Assembly (NCBI GenBank): GCA_001774505.1 | Contig: MFAF01000137.1 | Location: 8,970 to 19,379 of the forward strand | DNA: 10,410 nt | Direction: 5' to 3' | Origin: Candidatus Coatesbacteria bacterium RBG_13_66_14 | Lineage (GTDB): Bacteria; RBG-13-66-14 | Part shown: positions 6,776-10,410 of the stretch, in pieces | Numbering within the stretch: the stretch's first letter is position 1 | How the letters are laid out: every line of letters begins with the position of its first letter | Made by a program: the position numbers and the translations under genes | Notes under the pieces: generated by a model | The model's database searches: none | What the model saw: the letters and a program-made list of their open reading frames with translations, nothing else | What the model was told of the DNA's origin: nothing

Positions 6776-6857
6776 CGAGCTATGCGAAGCAAACCGAGTT
6801 ATGCCCCTGGCAAACCGAGCTACGCCCCCGGCGAACCGAGCTATTCCCCCGGTAAAA
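6776..6857 (+). repeat. Tandem array of 21-bp units (three full, one degenerate)
   Basis: Units begin CGAG at 6795, 6816 and 6837, with the pattern CGAGYTAYGCCCCCGG followed by C/T, R and AAC. A shorter degenerate copy (CGAGCTATGCGAAGCAAAC) occupies 6776-6794. Because 21 is a multiple of three, the plus strand happens to encode a KPSYAPG heptapeptide repeat, but there is no good ribosome site and no recognisable protein after it. The unit resembles that of the minus-strand array at 5185-5265; both contain CGCCCCCGGCGA. Confidence 0.85.
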
Positions 6858-7170
6858 CCACTTGTTTCACTCGGGGTCCGGACCGTATGGATCGAGTGTG
6901 CAAAATCGGGTTGTTAAAGACCGGTCCTCCAGATCGCCCGACGCTCCACCGGCGTCTCGGGACCAGGATGCACGGGGGAAAGATTACCAGCTTTTCAGCC
7001 CGATGTGAACAGCAATTTCCGTACCCCGGGGATTCCACCGGGAGCGGGTCCGCCGCTCGGTCGTCGGCCGCGCAAACCGCTCACAACGGGGGTTGGGCGC
7101 TTCGAGGGTGTGCGCCCGCCGATTCCGCTCCGAGTGCCGCCGCGCCCGCCCGAGCGTCGCCGCCCGGTTC

Positions 7171-7902
7171 CTAAAGCCGGGCGTCCACCTCGTCCACGAG
7201 GTTCAGGTAATCGGCGGCGCCGTACGAGTACGGCGCGTGCTCGAAAACGGTGGAACCGGTGCTCGGGGCCTCGTTTATCTGGGTGTTGGTCCGGATGATG
7301 GTCTCGGTCACCAGCTTGCCGAAGTGATCCTTGATCATCCGCAGGATTATCCGGGACATCCGGGTGCGCTTGTCGTAGAAGGTGGGGAGCACGCCGAAAA
7401 CCCTGCCGTTCCCCGTCTCCCGGAACCGGTGAATGGCGTTGACCGTCTCCACCGCCGACAGGGCGGAGAGATAGTCCATCGAGACCGGTACGAGCACGTT
7501 GTCGGAGTAGTTGAGCACGTTGTAGGTCAGCACATCCAGGCTCGGGGCGCAGTCGAAGATGATGAAGTCGCAATCGCGCAGCCGAGCGAAGGCCTTCGAT
7601 ACGTGGGTGTAGCGATCGGGGGTCTGGCTGAGCTTGCCTGTAACGTCCCACAGGCGGGATCCGCCGGAGGTCATCACCACGAAGTTGTTCCGCAGCCGCA
7701 CCAACTTGATTTTCTCGCCGAGGATGAGCTCGGCCAGCCCGCCGGTGGGCTCGATGTTGAAATAGGAGGAGACGCAACCCTGCGGATCGGCGTCCACCAG
7801 GACGACACGCTTGCCGCGCTCGGCCAGGCCGGCGCTCAGGTTTACCGCGGTCGTCGTCTTGCCCGTGCCGCCCTTGGCGATGAATACGCTGAGCTTCTTC
7901 AC
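7171..7902 (-). CDS. ParA/Soj/MinD-family P-loop ATPase (orphan)
   Basis: A 243-aa ATPase of the deviant-Walker (SIMIBI) class that dimerises on ATP and positions DNA or protein cargo. The deviant Walker A motif is K10-G-G-T-G-K15-T-T-T with the signature lysine at 10; the A' motif is VLVDADPQG (34-42), and Walker B is FIIFDCAPSL (113-122). ETVNAIHRF and TFYDKRTRMSRIILRMIKDH are typical of ParA/Soj. There is no N-terminal DNA-binding extension, so it is of the short chromosomal or type Ib kind. The start is GTG at 7902-7900; an in-frame TAA lies six codons upstream, and any later start would cut into strand 1 of the fold. Only a weak GGGAA precedes it. No parB is adjacent, which suggests an orphan ParA that positions another cargo, or a ParB encoded elsewhere. 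Confidence 0.92.
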   Translation of the reverse strand: MKKLSVFIAKGGTGKTTTAVNLSAGLAERGKRVVLVDADPQGCVSSYFNIEPTGGLAELILGEKIKLVRLRNNFVVMTSGGSRLWDVTGKLSQTPDRYTHVSKAFARLRDCDFIIFDCAPSLDVLTYNVLNYSDNVLVPVSMDYLSALSAVETVNAIHRFRETGNGRVFGVLPTFYDKRTRMSRIILRMIKDHFGKLVTETIIRTNTQINEAPSTGSTVFEHAPYSYGAADYLNLVDEVDARL

Positions 7903-7966
7903 GGTTCCCGAATGTTCTTAATGTGAACCCGAGCCGCCCCGCGACGCCCCTGCGGGCTACCGGATG

Positions 7967-7978
7967 CGGATTAATCCG
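7967..7978. promoter_or_regulatory. 12-bp palindrome in the ParA leader, possible operator
   Basis: CGGATTAATCCG is a perfect palindrome lying about +9 to +20 relative to the predicted transcription start of the ParA gene. A symmetric site in that position suits a dimeric repressor. It could equally be chance; no regulator is encoded beside it. Confidence 0.35.
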
Positions 7979-7992
7979 ACAATCCAAAAGAG

Positions 7993-8021
7993 ATTTTAAT
8001 GTAGAATAGATTCACTGTCAA
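7993..8021 (-). promoter_or_regulatory. Sigma70-type promoter of the ParA gene
   Basis: On the minus strand a perfect TTGACA (8021-8016) is followed after 17 bases by TAAAAT (7998-7993), one mismatch from TATAAT. The predicted start of transcription is near 7986, giving a leader of about 84 bases. The -35 box lies only about 10 bp past the stop of the upstream membrane gene, so the ParA gene is likely transcribed on its own. Confidence 0.75.
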
Positions 8022-8030
8022 TGGATTGCG

Positions 8031-8681
8031 TCATTGCGTCTTCGCCTCCTCGATCATCCGTTGTATCTCGTCCTGGAGCATCTCCTCGGAGCTCGCGTTG
8101 ATTCGGGTTCCCAGGTCGCGCAGGAGGAAGTCCCCGGCGATGAAGAGAAGGGACAGAGCCACGGCGACGAGGGGCAAAACGACGGGACGCCTCTCCCGAA
8201 GCGAGGTCGCGAGCGCGGCGACGCCCAGGGCCAGGCCGATAGAAGGCCAGAGGACGAAAGGTATGGTGAACCGGAGCTGGGCCACGCGGGAAATGGCCTC
8301 CTCCCCGAGGGTCAGGGCGGCGCCGGGCCAGACCGAAAGCGGCCCCACTGCGCGGAAACCCATCACGAGGGCCGCCGCCCAGAACGGCCAGACGACGGCC
8401 GGCAGGACGGACCGCGCGGATGCATTTTTCGGCGCCAGGAAGATCATCCCCCGGAGCGCCGCGCGGAAGGGTCTCGCCTCCCCGAAGCGCCGGGCGAGCG
8501 TGAAAAGCCGGATGAGGGCGATGAGGGTGACGGCGGCGGCCAGGGCGGGCCAAAACCAGGGTTCGAGGTAGACCTCAAAGAAAACCGGCACCAGGTAGTT
8601 CGCGGCCGCGGGAAGGCCGATGAGCGCCGCGGTGAGGGCGGCCGTTCCGAGCGCCCGGGTCGTGAAATTCCCTCCCGTCAC
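8031..8681 (-). CDS. Multi-pass membrane protein of unknown function (216 aa)
   Basis: I do not recognise the family. The protein has about five membrane helices (roughly 10-35, 42-62, 92-112, 138-160 and 166-186) and a charged cytoplasmic-type tail (INASSEEMLQDEIQRMIEEA) that may form a short amphipathic helix or coiled coil. After the second helix is the motif RRFGEARPFRAA (64-75), which also occurs in the next gene upstream, so the two may be paralogous in part. The start is GTG at 8681-8679, strongly supported by AGGAGG five bases upstream. It lies 12 bp downstream of the 111-aa gene and is surely co-transcribed with it. No catalytic motif is visible. Confidence 0.75.
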   Translation of the reverse strand: MTGGNFTTRALGTAALTAALIGLPAAANYLVPVFFEVYLEPWFWPALAAAVTLIALIRLFTLARRFGEARPFRAALRGMIFLAPKNASARSVLPAVVWPFWAAALVMGFRAVGPLSVWPGAALTLGEEAISRVAQLRFTIPFVLWPSIGLALGVAALATSLRERRPVVLPLVAVALSLLFIAGDFLLRDLGTRINASSEEMLQDEIQRMIEEAKTQ

Positions 8682-8693
8682 GGAAGCCTCCTC

Positions 8694-9029
8694 TCACTCA
8701 CCCACAATTTCACGGCTCCGCGCCTCTTCGGCCGCGCCCTCGACCTCGCGCTCGCAGCCGGCGAAGCCGCCGGTGAGCACCAGGGTCAGCACCAGGGCGA
8801 AGACGGCGAGGGCCACGTTCCACCAACCGAAAAACCGGGCGGCTTTGGGCCAGGCCTCCCCGAAGCGGCCCCTCCCCAATACGAGAAGCACGGCGCCGGA
8901 AACCAAGGAAACGGCTAACAGGACCACGCCCCAGGCCGTGGTGAAGGGAAGGAGCCCCAGAAGGGCCCCGAGAGCCGCCAGAAAGAGGGAGCCGAGGGTC
9001 CAAAAGCGGATGAGCCAAGCCTTTGCCAC
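8694..9029 (-). CDS. Small three-helix membrane protein (111 aa), probably leaderless
   Basis: I do not recognise the family. Three hydrophobic helices (about 8-28, 32-52, 66-88) are followed by a charged tail of about 20 residues (EREVEGAAEEARSREIVGE). The loop after helix 2 reads GRFGEAWPKAARFF (54-67), matching the RFGEAxP motif in the 216-aa protein downstream. The start is GTG at 9029-9027. There is no Shine-Dalgarno, an in-frame TAA occurs four codons upstream, and the predicted transcription start falls on the G of the GTG itself. Gene order and short spacing suggest a two-protein membrane complex, which is inference. That it is a real gene is supported by the membrane pattern, the shared motif and the promoter. 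Confidence 0.72.
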   Translation of the reverse strand: MAKAWLIRFWTLGSLFLAALGALLGLLPFTTAWGVVLLAVSLVSGAVLLVLGRGRFGEAWPKAARFFGWWNVALAVFALVLTLVLTGGFAGCEREVEGAAEEARSREIVGE

Positions 9030-9035
9030 GCAAAA

Positions 9036-9064
9036 AGATTAACCCGGAGCCCCACCCCTGTCAA
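9036..9064 (-). promoter_or_regulatory. Promoter for the two-membrane-protein operon
   Basis: Minus strand: TTGACA (9064-9059), a 17-base spacer, then TAATCT (9041-9036), which keeps the T, A and final T that matter most in a -10 box. With the usual spacing, position +1 is 9029, the first base of the GTG start codon. It lies back to back with the plus-strand promoter, the -35 boxes being 10 bp apart. Confidence 0.6.
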
Positions 9065-9074
9065 GCGTTAGGGT

Positions 9075-9103
9075 TTGCCAACAGCGGTCGACTGGGCTAT
9101 AAT
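9075..9103 (+). promoter_or_regulatory. Sigma70-type promoter of the usp operon
   Basis: TTGCCA (9075-9080), a 17-base spacer, then a perfect TATAAT (9098-9103). The predicted transcription start is near 9110, giving a leader of about 47 bases before the TTG start of the stress-protein gene. Confidence 0.8.
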
Positions 9104-9156
9104 GGGTTTGCGGTCGGTCACGGCTCCTTTCCACAAAAACGCCAGGGGGAGGGTCA

Positions 9157-9573
9157 TTGAAAAAGGGTATCCTTGGAATCTTCGGTCGCAAGGGCGGCCG
9201 ACGTTTGAGGATTCTGGCCACCACCTCGGGAAGCGTCCCGGCGCGGCACAAGGGAGCCTACATCATCCATGTGGCCGAGCATCTCGGCGCCGAGCTCCTG
9301 GTCCTCCACGTCATCGAGGACGAGAGCCGCTGGCAGGACGGGGACTGGGCCCTCTCCCTGTACGACGTCAAGGGGGCCAAGATAAACGTCCGCACGCTTC
9401 TGCGCATCGGCCGCGCCCCCCAGGTCATCGCCCAGGTCGCCGCCGAGGAGGAGGCCGACGTCATCACCCTCGGGCTGGGACCCGACGACAACGCCCCCGA
9501 CGAGGTCATCACGGAGCTGTCGCGGCTGACCAACGTCCCCATCCTTCTGGTTCCCAGCCTGGAGGATTTCTAA
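9157..9573 (+). CDS. Universal stress protein (UspA-fold), ATP motif degenerate
   Basis: A 138-aa protein of the Usp/HUP nucleotide-binding fold. RLRILATTSG (17-26), HKGAYIIHVAEHLGAELLVL then HVIEDE (31-56), RIGRAPQVIAQVAAEEEADVITLG (83-106), and the final strand TNVPILLVP (125-133) follow the alpha/beta order of the family. Two features of the ATP-binding subclass are missing: the Asp after strand 1 (ILATTSGS here) and the G-x2-G-x9-G(S/T) loop, which is replaced by GLGPDDNAPDEVITE. It is therefore probably a non-ATP-binding member. The start is TTG at 9157, chosen for the GGGGGAGGG just upstream and a plausible basic N terminus (KKGILGIFGRKGGRR). It leads a three-gene plus-strand operon. 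A general stress or signalling role is all that can be inferred. Confidence 0.85.
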   Translation: MKKGILGIFGRKGGRRLRILATTSGSVPARHKGAYIIHVAEHLGAELLVLHVIEDESRWQDGDWALSLYDVKGAKINVRTLLRIGRAPQVIAQVAAEEEADVITLGLGPDDNAPDEVITELSRLTNVPILLVPSLEDF

Positions 9574-9587
9574 ATCCACACCCCCTC

Positions 9588-10157
9588 ATGAACCGACCCG
9601 CATCAAAAAAAGGGGTACGAGAAGGGTCGGCCGAGCCCGTAGGCGGTCGTTTCCACAGGCGCACGACCCCGACGCTCCTCGCGTCCACTTTTTTTGTTTG
9701 GCTCCTGGCCGCCGGGTGCACGGCGGATGAACCGCTGGTCAACCAGGGCGGATCCCAGACCGGCTCCGCTCCGTCCGAGGTGACCCTCCACCTCTGGGAT
9801 TCGCAGCGCGACCTGGACCGGGCCGCGGAGCGGCTCGAGGATTCCCGCTACCCCCTGGCGGCCACCGTCAATCCCGATCCCAACCAGTACGGCGCCAACG
9901 GCGGTCGGGCGCTGCGCTGCGACCTGGTGGGGCTGGACCTCTTCTTCTGGACCTTCGACGACGAATCGAAGGCCCGGGAGGCCGGGGAGAACTGGGATAG
10001 CGTCGCCGGCCACCCGCTGCGGTGGACCGTCGCGGGAAACCTGCTGCTTGTGATCTTCAGCGACGACGATTTTACCGGGGTCTCCGCGGAGGCGGCCGGG
10101 GAGCTTATAGATATCTTCGCCGCACACGGTGACGGCGAGACGGGGGGTGAGGGATGA
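9588..10157 (+). CDS. Lipoprotein of unknown function (189 aa)
   Basis: The frame has a long basic N-terminal segment (28 residues), a hydrophobic stretch and a lipobox LLAAGC, giving lipidated C44. The mature part starts TADEPLVNQGG, a flexible tether, then a small alpha/beta domain of about 115 residues (EVTLHLWDSQRDLDRAAERL; LVGLDLFFWTFDDESKAREA; LRWTVAGNLLLVIFS) that I do not recognise. The pattern helix, strand, strand with a second Cys at 111 is unremarkable. The ATG at 9588 lies 14 bp after the Usp stop and has no Shine-Dalgarno; no other ATG, GTG or TTG fits before the hydrophobic core, so coupled translation is the likeliest explanation. The stop overlaps the start of the next gene by ATGA. 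A seven-A run at 9605-9611 near the start could be prone to slippage. Confidence 0.8.
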   Translation: MNRPASKKGVREGSAEPVGGRFHRRTTPTLLASTFFVWLLAAGCTADEPLVNQGGSQTGSAPSEVTLHLWDSQRDLDRAAERLEDSRYPLAATVNPDPNQYGANGGRALRCDLVGLDLFFWTFDDESKAREAGENWDSVAGHPLRWTVAGNLLLVIFSDDDFTGVSAEAAGELIDIFAAHGDGETGGEG

Positions 10158-10333
10158 GCCTCTGGTCGGCGGCCGTGGTGATCGGTTTTCTGGGGTGGAT
10201 CGGCTGCGCCTTCGGATTCCTGCGCCGGGCCGTGACGCCCGAGGTGAAGTTCATCGCTCCGAAGGCGCTCTTTTGGGGCGGGCTGCTGCTGGCGTTCTGG
10301 GCGCTGTGGATCGTGGGGCTGGTCAACGCCTGA
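10154..10333 (+). CDS. Small two-helix membrane protein (59 aa)
   Basis: An ATG at 10154 overlaps the TGA of the lipoprotein gene (ATGA) and is preceded by GGGGGTGAGGG. The 59-aa product has two hydrophobic segments (about 6-22, AAVVIGFLGWIGCAFGF, and 38-57, ending WALWIVGLVN) joined by a basic loop LRRAVTPEVKFIAPKA, so a hairpin with its loop in the cytoplasm is expected. A terminator follows 26 bases after the stop. The overlap, ribosome site, membrane pattern and terminator placement together make this a real small gene. Its function is unknown; an association with the lipoprotein is suggested by the coupling. Confidence 0.78.
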   Translation: MSLWSAAVVIGFLGWIGCAFGFLRRAVTPEVKFIAPKALFWGGLLLAFWALWIVGLVNA

Positions 10334-10359
10334 GGGGTCGGGTGAGAGGTGAAGAGATG

Positions 10360-10382
10360 GGCGGGTGCGGGCACCCGCCTTT
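10360..10382 (+). terminator. Terminator of the usp-lipoprotein-small membrane protein operon
   Basis: GGCGGGTG, loop CGGG, CACCCGCC forms a perfect 8-bp GC-rich stem followed by TTT then ACG. The T-run is short, so the strength is uncertain, but the position just after the last gene fits. Confidence 0.6.
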
Positions 10383-10410
10383 ACGCAAACGTGAAAAAGA
10401 TACGTAGGGG

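Larger units (their letters stand above)
6647..7170. other. 524-bp gene-free intergenic region
   Basis: No convincing gene lies here. Next to the PH-domain gene is its leader, with a strong ribosome site, and a possible weak minus-strand promoter: TTGCCT at 6738-6733, 17 bases, then TAAAAA at 6715-6710. The same segment holds a plus-strand terminator-like hairpin (6691-6714). From 6746 to 6857 there are short tandem repeats. The rest, up to the TAG stop of the ParA gene at 7171, is unstructured to my eye. I found no good terminator for the ParA transcript, only an imperfect hairpin at 6937-6961. A plus-strand open frame at 6782-7174 is treated as non-coding. Confidence 0.6.

Noticed and set aside
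6782..7174. Plus-strand 130-codon frame beginning with three PSYxPG repeats
   Set aside because: The repeats come from the 21-bp DNA array being a multiple of three. There is no ribosome site, the remainder is low-complexity, and it runs into the ParA gene tail.
7938..7956. CCCGC...GCGGG hairpin in the ParA leader as a riboswitch or attenuator
   Set aside because: Only a 5-bp stem with a nine-base loop; no T-run or known aptamer core.
6995..7987. 330-codon minus-strand frame overlapping the ParA gene
   Set aside because: It is a frame-shifted reading of ParA, which has all its ATPase motifs in the other frame.
7996..8034. 12-codon frame (MTQSIDSESILH) whose ATG overlaps the stop of the 216-aa gene
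   Set aside because: Too short, no recognisable role, and it covers the -35/-10 elements of the ParA promoter.
8761..8766. Lipobox-like GFAGC in the 111-aa membrane protein
   Set aside because: It lies at residues 88-92 after the third helix, not at the end of an N-terminal signal peptide.
9075..9587. In-frame upstream extension of the lipoprotein frame back to 9075
   Set aside because: It would overlap the Usp gene in another frame; the lipobox requires a start close to 9588.

Overview
The window is a dense, GC-rich bacterial stretch with almost no mobile-element content. The lipoprotein signal peptides, an AsmA-like envelope protein and the housekeeping gene set suggest a Gram-negative-type (diderm) bacterium. 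Nothing here fixes the phylum. The mix of ordinary core genes with unfamiliar small membrane proteins would fit an uncultured lineage, but that is inference.

Layout. From 1 to 9029 every gene is on the minus strand. From 9157 to 10333 genes are on the plus strand. Read in transcription order on the minus strand: (a) a pair of small multi-pass membrane proteins (9029 down to 8031) behind a promoter that predicts a leaderless mRNA; (b) an orphan ParA/MinD-type ATPase (7902-7171) with a near-consensus sigma70-type promoter and a 12-bp palindrome in its leader; (c) a 524-bp gene-free stretch with short tandem repeats and a plus-strand terminator-like hairpin; (d) a bacterial PH-domain membrane protein followed by a double zinc-ribbon protein (6646-5341), closed by an intrinsic terminator; (e) a 181-bp intergenic region with a second 22-bp tandem array; (f) a 659-aa AsmA-like protein (5159-3180); (g) a tightly packed cluster of inositol-monophosphatase-family protein, SH3-TPR lipoprotein, rsmE, HIT hydrolase and a lipoate ligase/octanoyltransferase that runs off the left edge. 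Within (g) the gaps are 10, 1 and 13 bp and then a 1-bp overlap, so it is very probably one transcription unit.

On the right, a divergent promoter region (9036-9103) serves both directions. The plus-strand unit is a degenerate universal stress protein (TTG start), a lipoprotein, and a 59-aa two-helix membrane protein overlapping it by ATGA, followed by a terminator.

The most interesting signals are: the predicted leaderless GTG start at 9029; two intergenic tandem arrays (5185-5265 and 6776-6857) that appear to share one repeat core in opposite orientation and bracket the PH/zinc-ribbon pair; a terminator-like hairpin on the plus strand (6691-6714) with no plus-strand gene before it; and a ParA with no ParB partner in view. 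I see no defence system, CRISPR, transposase, tRNA or rRNA.
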